Source of the DNA: Euryarchaeota archaeon UBA89 | GTDB taxonomy: Archaea; Thermoplasmatota; Poseidoniia; Poseidoniales; Thalassarchaeaceae | DNA: 64,000 nt | Assembly: GCA_002495525.1 (NCBI GenBank) | Contig: DAFS01000033.1 | Location: 13,120-77,119 of the forward strand | Reading direction: 5' to 3' | Shown: piece by piece, positions 28,525 through 37,539 of the stretch | Layout of the letters: each line of letters begins with the position of its first letter | Numbering within the stretch: position 1 is the first letter of the stretch | The notes under the pieces: model-generated | Seen by the model: only the letters and a program-made list of their open reading frames with translations | What the model was told of the DNA's origin: nothing | The model's database searches: none | Made by a program: the position numbers and the translations under genes

Positions 28525-29166
28525 ATGGGAATAGGAGGAGCATACGAGCGTGAGTTGCGCTCAGTACTCGCAGGTGAAGAAAAAGGAATTCGTGCAATAA
28601 CAAGATCTTGTAGTGAAACCGAACGTGCTCAAGCCATGCAAATTTGTCAACGTCCATTTCTAGTTGTTAGAGCGCCTGGAAGTGGATCAGAAGGTACGGG
28701 AGATCTCTTAGCCTTAAGGGGAGATATGTGTTTCCCTATAGAGGTAAAATCTTCAAAAAAACCTAAACTATATCTTTCCGGTAGAACTGTTTTACAGTAT
28801 CAAGCATTAGAAGAAATAGGTGTTAGATGCTCGATTCAACCATTCTATGCTTACAGGTTAAAGGGAGTCAGAGGAGATAGTTGGAGAATATTTAGAGTTA
28901 GAACAGAGGGCCTTACAGGAAAACTAAGATTACTTTCTAGAACTGTTCCTGAACTACCTTTAACAAGAAATGGAACACCATATTTAGATTGGGAAAAGGG
29001 ACTCCCTTTGCATAAATTTCTCTCTTTAATTTCTAAGTCTGAAAATGCTAATAATATTCAACCAAGTACTTCACTAAATAAAACTAATTTTTCAGTAAGT
29101 GATTCATCTAAAGTTCAGTATGAATCATCTTCTGAGAGAACTGCATCAAGTCTATCGAACTCTTGA
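28525..29166 (+). CDS. hjc: Holliday junction resolvase Hjc
   Basis: An archaeal endonuclease that resolves four-way DNA junctions. The 213-residue protein has the N-terminal Glu motif GGAYERELRSVL, then VVRAPGSGSEGTGDLLAL with the catalytic Asp and PIEVKSSK with the E-x-K pair. Compared with the usual 120-140 residues it carries an insertion of about 20 residues after the first helix (about 19-43) and a C-terminal tail of about 45 Ser/Asn-rich residues. The last 17 codons or so overlap a minus-strand small gene. Confidence 0.92.
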   Translation: MGIGGAYERELRSVLAGEEKGIRAITRSCSETERAQAMQICQRPFLVVRAPGSGSEGTGDLLALRGDMCFPIEVKSSKKPKLYLSGRTVLQYQALEEIGVRCSIQPFYAYRLKGVRGDSWRIFRVRTEGLTGKLRLLSRTVPELPLTRNGTPYLDWEKGLPLHKFLSLISKSENANNIQPSTSLNKTNFSVSDSSKVQYESSSERTASSLSNS

Positions 29167-29303
29167 ATTAGATTTTTCACTTCTTGATTTAGGTTTGAAA
29201 GCCTAGCCTGATTTAATAAACGAAGAATACTATCTCTTTCTCTGCGAATATTATCAAGTTGACGTTTTTCACTCTTAATATCCTCTGAACTGCGTTCTAC
29301 CAT
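29115..29303 (-). CDS. Small coiled-coil protein, unknown
   Basis: From the ATG at 29303 it has 62 residues; a TTG at 29321 is the only upstream alternative. The charged, Leu/Arg-rich pattern (KRQLDNIRRERDSILRLL) suggests a short helical coiled coil. It overlaps the end of hjc by 52 bases in antisense, where hjc encodes a low-complexity tail, so the constraint seems to be on this strand. No family is recognised. It is moderately likely to be real because its composition is protein-like and it fills an otherwise empty gap. Confidence 0.45.
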   Translation of the reverse strand: MVERSSEDIKSEKRQLDNIRRERDSILRLLNQARLSNLNQEVKNLIQEFDRLDAVLSEDDSY

Positions 29304-29408
29304 GTAAATCGGAAAGGGCAATCTTTCAAATCATTTTTGCAATATAGAACACAAGTTGAAGAATGGGAGTGTTGGCGTCCTAATATGCAAGATGAGGAGG
29401 GGTCTGTC

Positions 29409-30926
29409 ATGAATCATCTTTTACCAATGATTTCAATCTACTTTTTTTATCTCCTAGGGCTACCAATATGGGGGGCTATAATTATGATAATTTGGTACTC
29501 TGTACTGATAACTCTAGAAAATAATGGAACGCTCGATAATTGGGATGCGACAAGAGTTTTAGGTTTTATTTTGATGATTAGAACAAAAAAGGGAAGAGTC
29601 TTTCTTGAAAGAGTTTCAAAATATAGAAAATTTTGGAGAGGTTTTGGAGAATTTTCAATTTGGTTATGTTTTCTTGTAATGTTCGGGGTAATGTTTCTTC
29701 TAATTTTCAGCGCTATACTAACTGCTTCTTCACCGCCAGAAGAGTCAATTCCTGCTAAAGATCTTTTATTGATTCCTGGAGTAACAAGCTTTGTACCATT
29801 CTGGTGGCCTGTAATTGCACTGATCATTGCAATAGTGATTCATGAATATGGACACGCAATACAAGCAAGAGTTCATGGAATGAGGGCTAAAAGTTTTGGA
29901 TTATTACTGTTAGGACCTTTGCCGATGGGAGCTTTTTTTGAACCTGAGATTCAAGAAATGACTAGGGCACCTAGAAGAGAAAGGCTAAGAATTTATGCTG
30001 CTGCACCTTCGATAAATATTGTATCAACATATATAGTCATATTATTGCTATCATGTACTGCATCAGGATTTATTGCTTCAGAACCTGGATTGCATGCAAA
30101 TGCGATTATAGTCAATAGTGGTGCTGAGGAAGCGGGATTAGAACCTTATGAAATAATCACTCATCTTGATGGAATGGATGTTTCAGATTATGATTCCTTC
30201 TCAGATATAATGAGTTCTAAATCCGCAGGCGATGAAATGAATTTATCTGTTTTATCTAGAAAAAACAGTATTGGGGAGAGGGACTCAAGAGAGATTACTG
30301 TTACACTAACTGATCAATTAGATTACTATCTATCGCTAGGAATTCCTACTTCATTCCAAGAGGATTGTGAGAATGATGAACAGTGCATGGAGGATTATGT
30401 CAAATTCCTAAATGAGAATGGTATAGAACAAGGAAACGCTTTTCTTGGAGTTAGTGGAATTTCTTCAGGTACTAGTGGGGTAGATGGATATAAGTTATCA
30501 TCTACTGAGGACTTAAATCCGTTAGTAAGAACTATTATTTTTGTATTTAAGCCATTGGAATTATTGGGTGAACCAATAAGATTAGATGGGCATTCTATGC
30601 CACTAGAAGAGAGAGATTTACTTGAATCAGGAGACGGACTCATTTCTTCCACTATAGGAACAAATGGTATGTTGGCTATTTTTGATTTCTTATTCTGGTT
30701 TGCATGGATAAATTTCATACTTGGTTTTGCTAACTTGATACCTATGGTTCCATTTGATGGTGGACAAATTACCAGAGATTCTACTCACTCAATTATAAAA
30801 TTCTTTGGAAGAAATATGAATCCTCTAAGAGTTGAAAAAATAGCTAATAGAGTTAGTGGTTTGAGTAGTATAATTATACTTTTAATTGTACTATTCCCAA
30901 TATTATTAGCTAATATGTTGAACTAG
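29409..30926 (+). CDS. Site-2-protease-like M50 metalloprotease with PDZ domain
   Basis: About 505 residues from the ATG at 29409, chosen because GAGGAGGGG lies just upstream; the longer frame begins with a TTG. The zinc site HEYGH (about His145 to His149 from this start) is within a hydrophobic segment, and the third ligand is in NLIPMVPFDGGQ near the C-terminus. A PDZ-like insert (about 220-300) follows the catalytic half, and a soluble loop precedes the last helices. It should cleave transmembrane segments. It is convergent with signal peptidase I across 5 bases. Confidence 0.9.
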   Translation: MNHLLPMISIYFFYLLGLPIWGAIIMIIWYSVLITLENNGTLDNWDATRVLGFILMIRTKKGRVFLERVSKYRKFWRGFGEFSIWLCFLVMFGVMFLLIFSAILTASSPPEESIPAKDLLLIPGVTSFVPFWWPVIALIIAIVIHEYGHAIQARVHGMRAKSFGLLLLGPLPMGAFFEPEIQEMTRAPRRERLRIYAAAPSINIVSTYIVILLLSCTASGFIASEPGLHANAIIVNSGAEEAGLEPYEIITHLDGMDVSDYDSFSDIMSSKSAGDEMNLSVLSRKNSIGERDSREITVTLTDQLDYYLSLGIPTSFQEDCENDEQCMEDYVKFLNENGIEQGNAFLGVSGISSGTSGVDGYKLSSTEDLNPLVRTIIFVFKPLELLGEPIRLDGHSMPLEERDLLESGDGLISSTIGTNGMLAIFDFLFWFAWINFILGFANLIPMVPFDGGQITRDSTHSIIKFFGRNMNPLRVEKIANRVSGLSSIIILLIVLFPILLANMLN

Positions 30927-30931
30927 AAAAC

Positions 30932-31816
30932 TTATTCTTCTTCCTCATTTTCTCTGGATATAAAGGTATCATAAACCATAGGGAGAATAACCACTGCAGC
31001 AATCAATGTAAACAGATTATTCCAGGTTTGTCCAGACACAAATGATGATGTTCCTGAGAAAAAGAGTTTGATTGCTCCGACCCATGGAATCTCAGAAGAT
31101 GCAACTCCCACAACCCAAACATCTCTCACTGCGGTGACAGGATTACCAAACTCATCTTTTAAACCGCGACTCTGAATATATGAATCATCGGCTGTTGAAC
31201 TAGTTGCCCTTAGTTGATCAATTGTACATCCATTTGTCATCCTATTATCACCAGTTGTCAAATATCCTTCATGTCTAGGAATCCACTTATCAATTGTTAA
31301 ATTCCCATGAGGTGCACAAGAGTAATCTAAAGTTAACGAAATATTGCTTACATTTACTAAATGGGTTCCTGGGACATCCCATGTCAAAATACAAATATAT
31401 TCTAGCTCATCGAATACACCCTCAGAACAGGAGTCATCAATTGGTTTTTCAGTTACGTTAGTTTCTACTTTGAGTAATACTCGGTGAATAACTGGGGTAT
31501 CACTACCTCCATTTTTCTGATAAATTATAACATCTCCAAGCATACCATGCATTTCATATCCAAAATTCGTATTTTCCTTGTTGGAAGCTTCTACATATGT
31601 CACTATATCTACTCTTTCAGGATTCATAATTAGTACCAAATCACCAGGATCAATCGCTCCTATAGAACCATCTTCACTATGCTTCATAGAGCCAGATTCA
31701 ACAACAACCATAGGAGGAAACATACCTGTAGCTAACCACATTGAGCCAAGTAGTAAGAAAACTAAACCTACAGCAAGTAATGCCTCTCTAAGATAGAGTT
31801 TGAAATCATTTGACAT
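30932..31816 (-). CDS. Signal peptidase I, archaeal Sec11-like
   Basis: It removes signal peptides from exported proteins. The 294-residue enzyme has an N-terminal helix (ALLAVGLVFLLLGSMWLA) and the catalytic Ser43 in ESGSM. His111 in VIHRV replaces the bacterial Lys as general base, and the Asp motif TTGDNR is present. This Ser-His-Asp set is the eukaryotic/archaeal form. A second membrane segment near the C-terminus (about 265-285) anchors it. The start has AAGGGG upstream, and the preceding membrane-protein gene stops one base before, indicating an operon. Confidence 0.93.
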   Translation of the reverse strand: MSNDFKLYLREALLAVGLVFLLLGSMWLATGMFPPMVVVESGSMKHSEDGSIGAIDPGDLVLIMNPERVDIVTYVEASNKENTNFGYEMHGMLGDVIIYQKNGGSDTPVIHRVLLKVETNVTEKPIDDSCSEGVFDELEYICILTWDVPGTHLVNVSNISLTLDYSCAPHGNLTIDKWIPRHEGYLTTGDNRMTNGCTIDQLRATSSTADDSYIQSRGLKDEFGNPVTAVRDVWVVGVASSEIPWVGAIKLFFSGTSSFVSGQTWNNLFTLIAAVVILPMVYDTFISRENEEEE

Positions 31817-31817
31817 A

Positions 31818-32600
31818 CTAATTCCCCTTAGAGTTATACGGCCTAGTAGAGTATAATAGGAAAGATACGAATAAAATTAGAATAATACTAACCGGATCAA
31901 AATGAGGAGCGGTGTGATGGAAAGAGGTTAATCCACTGAACCTTTCTGTGAGATCTATTGTGTATTCTCTAGTTCCTTCTTTGGAAGCTATACCAAAAAT
32001 AGTATTCCATAACAGGGAAAATAAAGTTATCGAGGTAATGAAAATTAATATTCGGTGGAAAATTAATTCTCTAAGTAGACCTAATCCTGGAAGTTGGCGA
32101 GAAATAACTGATTCTGGATTATTCCACCATTTTTCATTAACTAGAAAATCAGTCTGAGTATTAATCTTGGAAGAATTAATCAGATTCTTTCCAACGGGAA
32201 TTTCATGCAGTTCAAGTAATTCACGCATAAGACCGATATGCCTTTCTCCCAACATAATAGCTGCTTCTTCACCTTCTTTGCGACGCCTTAAAACTTCAGC
32301 GCGTGAATCTAACAACAGAATATCATCCAGAGTTTGTTTTTTCTCTAAATAAAAGAAGAACTCTGGGCCGACATAAAAGGTACCAATTGCTCCGATTAAC
32401 ATGCCTATCCAACTTAATGTTACAATATTTTCTTTAGATGGATCTGTAGGACCTGAAAGGCCAAAAAGAAAAATTATTCCCCAAAGTAAAAGTGCGAATG
32501 ATAGAATTGAAACATTGGTGATGATTTGAAAATGTCTACCACTTTGGCTATCCCATAATCGACCGAAAAAACCTAAATTTCTTTCATCACGACGAGCCAT
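31818..32600 (-). CDS. Four-helix membrane protein upstream of signal peptidase, unknown
   Basis: A 260-residue protein with hydrophobic segments near 26-48, 62-82, 183-205 and 233-250. A charged soluble stretch with a long helical region (about 90-130, QTLDDILLLDSRAEVLRRRK) lies between the second and third helices. No family is recognised. It ends one base before the signal peptidase start, so the two are probably translated from one message. An accessory or anchoring role for the peptidase is possible but is only inference. Confidence 0.72.
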   Translation of the reverse strand: MARRDERNLGFFGRLWDSQSGRHFQIITNVSILSFALLLWGIIFLFGLSGPTDPSKENIVTLSWIGMLIGAIGTFYVGPEFFFYLEKKQTLDDILLLDSRAEVLRRRKEGEEAAIMLGERHIGLMRELLELHEIPVGKNLINSSKINTQTDFLVNEKWWNNPESVISRQLPGLGLLRELIFHRILIFITSITLFSLLWNTIFGIASKEGTREYTIDLTERFSGLTSFHHTAPHFDPVSIILILFVSFLLYSTRPYNSKGN

Positions 32601-32711
32601 TATAACATTCGTGGGTAAGGCTTCGTGGCTTAGTGTCTTACGCTAACAAGTTCACATGAAAAAACTTGATTTAACCAATTAATTGATTTGCTATACTATC
32701 AATCGAACCTT

Positions 32712-33896
32712 ATGGTGAAGCAATGGCTAGTGGTCTTGATTGTTGTTGGATTGATGCTTTCTGGCTGTATCGGAGATGAATTTCTAGATATGGATAACGA
32801 TGGTATAGAAGATAACGAAGATTTAGACAGAGATGGGGATGGCTGGATGAATATAATGGAGATTGATTGTGATAGTGACCCAGACAATTTTGAAGAAATA
32901 CCAAACGATCTTGATAGTGATACAATCTGCGATAATTTAGATGAAGATATTGATGGTGATGATTTACCAAATGACTGGGAAGTCGAAAGAGGGCTTGATC
33001 CAATGAATAAAAATGATACTATTGTATGTCATGGATTGTCAAAATACTGTTTAAGAAACTATGATGATTTTACATTTCCTGAAACACATAATGCTTTCGC
33101 AACATCCGAAGATGGAGTAATTCTTGGAACTAATCACTACACAGGTCTTCAGGCACAATGGGATGGAGGAGTTAGAGCATTTATGGTTGATGCCCATCAT
33201 CTAAGTGAAGATGAAACTGAAGCTGAAGATGTGAGATTTTGTCATGGTTCTCCAGGACAATTCCCCCACCCCTGTAAGTATTCCGAAGTAGACCCATTTG
33301 AATGGTTATCACTTCTAAATTCATTGATGAATTTAACTAATGAAAATTGTTCATTCATGTGTGGGGAAGTTGTGTCAATACTAGTTGAAAACTATGTTCC
33401 TGCGAATCATTTAGAGTTTTTATTTAATCAAACTGGAATTTTAGAAAGAGTATTTATCCATCAATTAGGAGAACCTTGGCCTTCAATTGGAGATATGATT
33501 CTACAAAAGAAGGATGTAGTCATATATGTCCAATCTGAGTATAATGAAAGTTTTTCCTATTTCCATCCAGCCTGGAAACATAGTTGGGATACTCCATATG
33601 GTCAGCAAGATAAAGAAGAAATGACCTGTGAATTGGGAAGAGGTGATTCGAGTCAGTCTGTATGGCATTTGAGTAATTGGTTGAGTAGTATCTTCGGTAC
33701 AGCAGATCCTTACAAAGCTCATGAAGTAAATGAGTATGAATTTTTACTAAATCGAACTATCGAATGTTGGGAAATTATGGATAGGAGACCTACATTTGTA
33801 GCCGTCGATTATTGGGAAGATGGTGAAATAACAAATGTAACAATCACCTTAAACAAAATGGAAAATTGGGATGATGAAATACCTGCTCATCCATAA
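32712..33896 (+). CDS. Exported lipoprotein with Asp-rich calcium motifs and PI-PLC X-like domain
   Basis: From the ATG at 32712 the protein has 394 residues; an in-frame TTG at 32688 is less likely. The signal peptide ends in a lipobox LMLSGC, so the Cys is probably lipidated. Residues 23-100 or so contain Asp-rich repeats of the type 3/EF-like form (DMDNDGIEDNEDLDRDGDGW). A PI-PLC X-like region follows, with TFPETHNAFA, GVRAFMVDAH and RFCHG, the expected His, Asp and His positions. Seven N-glycosylation sequons are seen. It may cleave phospholipid headgroups outside the cell, but neither substrate nor activity is shown. Confidence 0.78.
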   Translation: MVKQWLVVLIVVGLMLSGCIGDEFLDMDNDGIEDNEDLDRDGDGWMNIMEIDCDSDPDNFEEIPNDLDSDTICDNLDEDIDGDDLPNDWEVERGLDPMNKNDTIVCHGLSKYCLRNYDDFTFPETHNAFATSEDGVILGTNHYTGLQAQWDGGVRAFMVDAHHLSEDETEAEDVRFCHGSPGQFPHPCKYSEVDPFEWLSLLNSLMNLTNENCSFMCGEVVSILVENYVPANHLEFLFNQTGILERVFIHQLGEPWPSIGDMILQKKDVVIYVQSEYNESFSYFHPAWKHSWDTPYGQQDKEEMTCELGRGDSSQSVWHLSNWLSSIFGTADPYKAHEVNEYEFLLNRTIECWEIMDRRPTFVAVDYWEDGEITNVTITLNKMENWDDEIPAHP

Positions 33897-33928
33897 ATTA
33901 AGTTCCTGTAGTTAATCTGTAATTCGTT

Positions 33929-33948
33929 GGGTTTTCTAAATAGAACCC
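33929..33948 (+). promoter_or_regulatory. Short hairpin just upstream of the Lhr-like gene
   Basis: GGG (33929-33931) and TTCTA (33934-33938) pair with TAGAA (33941-33945) and CCC (33946-33948), with a 2-base bulge and a 2-base loop. It ends 13 bases before the helicase ATG. It could be an RNA leader element or the end of the previous transcript. Evidence is symmetry only. Confidence 0.25.
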
Positions 33949-33961
33949 TGTCGATACGGAT

Positions 33962-36946
33962 ATGGAAGGGGCAGCAATAGAATTTCTGCACCCTAAAGTT
34001 AGAGATTTAATAAATAATTTAGGTTGGAATCTAACTCCAATTCAAGAAGAAGCGGCTATTGATTTATGTGCAGGAAAAAATAGACTTTTAGTTGCCCCAA
34101 CCGGAAGTGGAAAAACAGAAGCTGCAATATTACCTATAATTTCTAGAGCAATTAATGAGAATTGGGAAGGTTTGTCAATTCTATATATTACTCCATTGAG
34201 AGCACTAAATAGAGATATTGAAAGAAGATTATCTACGATGCTAGAACCTCTTGGATTAAGTGTCGGATTAAGGCATGGAGATACTACTCAAAAAGAAAGA
34301 ACGAAACAATCAAAAAATCCTCCTAATTTATTGATTACAACACCGGAAACCACACAAATAATGATGTTAGGAAGTAGATTAAGAAAACATCTTTCAGGCG
34401 TTAAAGTTATTATTTTAGACGAAATTCATGACTTAGCAGGAAGTGAAAGAGGTTCTCAATTAATGGTTGGTCTAGAACGCATTGCCGATATTAACCCCAA
34501 TAACATACAACGAATAGGCCTATCAGCAACTGTTGGAAATCCCAGTGAAGTTGCTGATTATATGGCTAAAAATGCACAGCCTATACTAGGTCCTGCTCCA
34601 AGATTTACAGATGTTTTAGTGCATAAAGAAATACCTTCTCCTGAAGATGAGATTTTATCTGTAAAATGGTCTGTTTCACCTAATTCAATTGCAGCTTTTA
34701 GAAGGCTGGCTAACTCATTAATGGAAGATTACCCATCATTAGTATTTGTTAATTCAAGATCTGCTGCTGAAACTGTTGCTCAAAGACTAACTTCCATTGC
34801 ATCGGAAATAAAAATCGGCGTACATCATGGAAGTCTTGCTTCCGATACTAGAAAAGAAATGGAAGATAAACTAAGAAATGGCGATTTACATGGAATTATT
34901 TGTACTAGCAGTTTAGAATTAGGAATTGATATTGGGTCAATTAAGAAAGTACATCAATTACAATCTCCAAGGGCAGTGGATAGATTACTACAAAGAATGG
35001 GTAGAGCCGAACATCATCTAGGCGGAACTGGTAGAGGAGAAATTCTAGCATGGGAACTAGATGAAATCTCTGAATGTGCCGTGATTTCTAGAAGAGCTAT
35101 GGCATCTGAACTTGAAGGTGTAGAATGGCAAACAGAACCAGGAATTGTTGCCGCAAATCAGTTCATACAGTTAAGTATAGAAAGAGGATTAGTACCACTT
35201 CAGAAAGCTAATGATATCATAGAGAGTTGTTCATTATTTAGAGAATGGAATTATGAAAAAACTCTGAATATTTTGAGAGTATTGAATGATCGATGGCTAA
35301 TCAAACTTGTTGAGAATCCTGAGGATTCAGATGTAACTAACTGGCCTGCAAGACTCTGGGAAGAACTAGCAAAGAAGAGTAATCAAAATGTTCCTGAGAA
35401 AAGGCCTCCATGGGACGAGGAACAAAAAGAATCTGATAAAGTTAGATGGAGAAAAGCAATGATAAAACATCTGCCCAAGAGTCTGGAAAAAGGTTGGTTT
35501 TCCCCATCTGGAAAAGCAGCTAAATCCAGAACTGAGCATATCTCCATGATTCCAGATGAAATTTCTTACAGAGTCCGAGATGCAGTAAGTAGATCTGTTC
35601 TTGGTTCTGTTGACGAAGCATTCGTTTTATCACTAAATAATGATGCTAGCGATGATTCTCTCGGGAGAGCAAGAAGATTTGTAATGGCGGGAAGAACTTG
35701 GCAAATTGTTGATGCTGATCCTGAGCAAGAAGAACTTCTAGTGGCTCCGATAAAAGAGACAGGAGAGGCTCCAGTATGGTCGGGAGAATTACCTCCAGTT
35801 CCAAAAGAAGTAGCAAGAGAAGTGGGGAAATTGAGAAGGGCTGTTGCCATATCTATAGGAGCAATTGAAGATGATAATTCAGTAATTCCCTTTGAAGAAT
35901 ATCCATTATCACCTAGTGCAAGAGATGTACTGATTAGAACTGTTGCAGACCATATTGAGGCTACTGGGTATTTACCTGATGAAAGAACTATTACAATAGA
36001 AGAAAGGCAAAATACAATTATTCTAAACACATGTGCTGGTTCCAAAATAAATGAAACTTTAGCGCATTTAATTCAAGCATTTGGTTCATTAAAAGAAGGA
36101 AAAATGGGGAGGACATTAATCGACCCTTATAGAATATCAATTCAGATCCCAGGTACGAATACTGCAGATATAATTGGATGGTTACAAGATACCCCTCCTG
36201 TTGCTTTACCTTCTTTGATGCGAATGACAATTCCCAATAGCAGAGCAGTAAGATGGAGAGTCGTCCAGGTCGCAAGAAGAATGGGGGTTTTACGGAAAGG
36301 GGTTGACCCACGTAAAGTAAATCTTCAAGGTTTGATGAGAAGATGGAAAGGAACCCCAGTAATAGAAGAAGCGCTGAGTAAGTTATTCCATGAAAGAATG
36401 GATATAGAGGCAACTGTAGACTTGCTGAAAGAAATACAAAATGGCGAAAAAAAGTTATTAGTAACTCCACCAGGACCTCTTGGTCAATCAAAAAAGAGCG
36501 AAAAAGATCTGTTACTTCCATCATGGTCTGATAAAGAACTTAGAGACCATTTAGAAGTTAGATTAATCAATGAAAGAGCAGTATTAATTTGTCTAAATTG
36601 TAAAAATAAGACAAGGAAGAGAGTAGCTAGATTCGCAGAAAGAATTGAACCATGTTCAACATGTTCAGGAACTATGCAAGCATGTTCACCGGAAAGAATG
36701 GAGTCCATGTTATCGGATTGGGTTGAGAGTAAAGATCCAAAGATATATGGGAAGATGACTAAGAATGCAGAATTGATTCGCACTCATGGAAAAGATGCAA
36801 TAATTTGTATGATGGGCAGAGGAATTGCAGAAGAAACTGCCACTAAAATACTCAGAGGACATATTTTTGGAGAGAGGGTAAGATTACTTCGTTCTATACA
36901 TAATGCTGAGTTAAAATATGCTTCAACTAGAAGATATTGGGGATAA
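33962..36946 (+). CDS. Lhr-like superfamily 2 helicase
   Basis: The 994-residue protein has a Walker A motif APTGSGKT (residues 45-52), a Walker B DEIH (153-156), the GLSAT motif III and QRMGRAEHHLGGTGRG as motif VI. This matches the Lhr group of ATP-dependent DNA/RNA helicases linked to recombination and repair. After the helicase core and winged-helix regions comes a long C-terminal part that includes four cysteines (CLNC and CSTC) consistent with a zinc knuckle near residue 880-905. It is alone on its transcript; 42 bases separate it from the P-loop gene downstream. Confidence 0.93.
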   Translation: MEGAAIEFLHPKVRDLINNLGWNLTPIQEEAAIDLCAGKNRLLVAPTGSGKTEAAILPIISRAINENWEGLSILYITPLRALNRDIERRLSTMLEPLGLSVGLRHGDTTQKERTKQSKNPPNLLITTPETTQIMMLGSRLRKHLSGVKVIILDEIHDLAGSERGSQLMVGLERIADINPNNIQRIGLSATVGNPSEVADYMAKNAQPILGPAPRFTDVLVHKEIPSPEDEILSVKWSVSPNSIAAFRRLANSLMEDYPSLVFVNSRSAAETVAQRLTSIASEIKIGVHHGSLASDTRKEMEDKLRNGDLHGIICTSSLELGIDIGSIKKVHQLQSPRAVDRLLQRMGRAEHHLGGTGRGEILAWELDEISECAVISRRAMASELEGVEWQTEPGIVAANQFIQLSIERGLVPLQKANDIIESCSLFREWNYEKTLNILRVLNDRWLIKLVENPEDSDVTNWPARLWEELAKKSNQNVPEKRPPWDEEQKESDKVRWRKAMIKHLPKSLEKGWFSPSGKAAKSRTEHISMIPDEISYRVRDAVSRSVLGSVDEAFVLSLNNDASDDSLGRARRFVMAGRTWQIVDADPEQEELLVAPIKETGEAPVWSGELPPVPKEVAREVGKLRRAVAISIGAIEDDNSVIPFEEYPLSPSARDVLIRTVADHIEATGYLPDERTITIEERQNTIILNTCAGSKINETLAHLIQAFGSLKEGKMGRTLIDPYRISIQIPGTNTADIIGWLQDTPPVALPSLMRMTIPNSRAVRWRVVQVARRMGVLRKGVDPRKVNLQGLMRRWKGTPVIEEALSKLFHERMDIEATVDLLKEIQNGEKKLLVTPPGPLGQSKKSEKDLLLPSWSDKELRDHLEVRLINERAVLICLNCKNKTRKRVARFAERIEPCSTCSGTMQACSPERMESMLSDWVESKDPKIYGKMTKNAELIRTHGKDAIICMMGRGIAEETATKILRGHIFGERVRLLRSIHNAELKYASTRRYWG

Positions 36947-36988
36947 AAAAAGGCAATCACTATTTCCATCCTTTCACGGGGTATTGAC

Positions 36989-37531
36989 ATGCTCATCGGT
37001 TTGACGGGGAAAAATGCGTCTGGAAAGTCGACAGTTGTTAAATGGTTTTCAAAAAAGGGCTTGGAGACTTTGTCCTGTTCCGATTCTATCAGAGCATGGC
37101 TTGCAGAACAAAATATTGAACCTACAAGAGACGCTTTGATTGAAGGAGGGAGAGAACTTAGAAGAAAGGGTGGCGCTGGAATATTAGCAGAAATGTTGCT
37201 AGACATTCTGGATGGAAAGGATGCTGTTGTTGATTCAATTAGGACCCCTGGAGAAGTTGAGGCTTTGAGGAAAAGAGATGATTTTATCTTAATAGAAATT
37301 AGAGCAAATACAGAAACAAGATGGGAGAGACTACAAAGTAGGGCAAGAGCTGGTGATCCCTTAGACAAAGAGACTTTTATGGAGCAAGAAAAGACAGAGG
37401 CTGTAGCTAAAGATGAGGCAGGGCAGGCTCTAAATGCAACTGCAGAATTGGCAGATTTAGTAATATTAAATGATGGGACTGAAGATGATTTAATCAATGA
37501 TTTAGATGAATTATTACTCATATTAAAATAA
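36989..37531 (+). CDS. P-loop NTPase, dephospho-CoA kinase/UPF0200-like
   Basis: A 180-residue P-loop kinase fold. GLTGKNASGKST (about residues 4-15) is the Walker A loop, and an RELRRKGGAGILAEMLLD helix follows as in the UPF0200 and dephospho-CoA kinase groups. The true substrate is not evident. It ends 8 bases from the convergent dCMP deaminase gene. Fungal dCMP deaminases carry an N-terminal region beginning in a similar P-loop-like way, so a functional connection is plausible. It could alternatively be a nucleotide kinase of unknown specificity. Confidence 0.8.
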   Translation: MLIGLTGKNASGKSTVVKWFSKKGLETLSCSDSIRAWLAEQNIEPTRDALIEGGRELRRKGGAGILAEMLLDILDGKDAVVDSIRTPGEVEALRKRDDFILIEIRANTETRWERLQSRARAGDPLDKETFMEQEKTEAVAKDEAGQALNATAELADLVILNDGTEDDLINDLDELLLILK

Positions 37532-37539
37532 TAATCTAA

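Noticed and set aside
32601..32711. TTG start at 32688 giving a longer lipoprotein N-terminus
   Set aside because: It would put eight residues before a normal signal peptide; the ATG at 32712 begins directly with the basic and hydrophobic signal segment.
35566..36524. Two minus-strand frames (159 and 168 codons) inside the Lhr gene
   Set aside because: Both mirror the helicase coding strand and show no homology signal.
36784..37521. 245-codon open frame antisense to the helicase end and P-loop gene
   Set aside because: It spans the intergenic gap, has low-complexity composition and overlaps the well-supported P-loop protein fully; no ribosome-binding site or motif.
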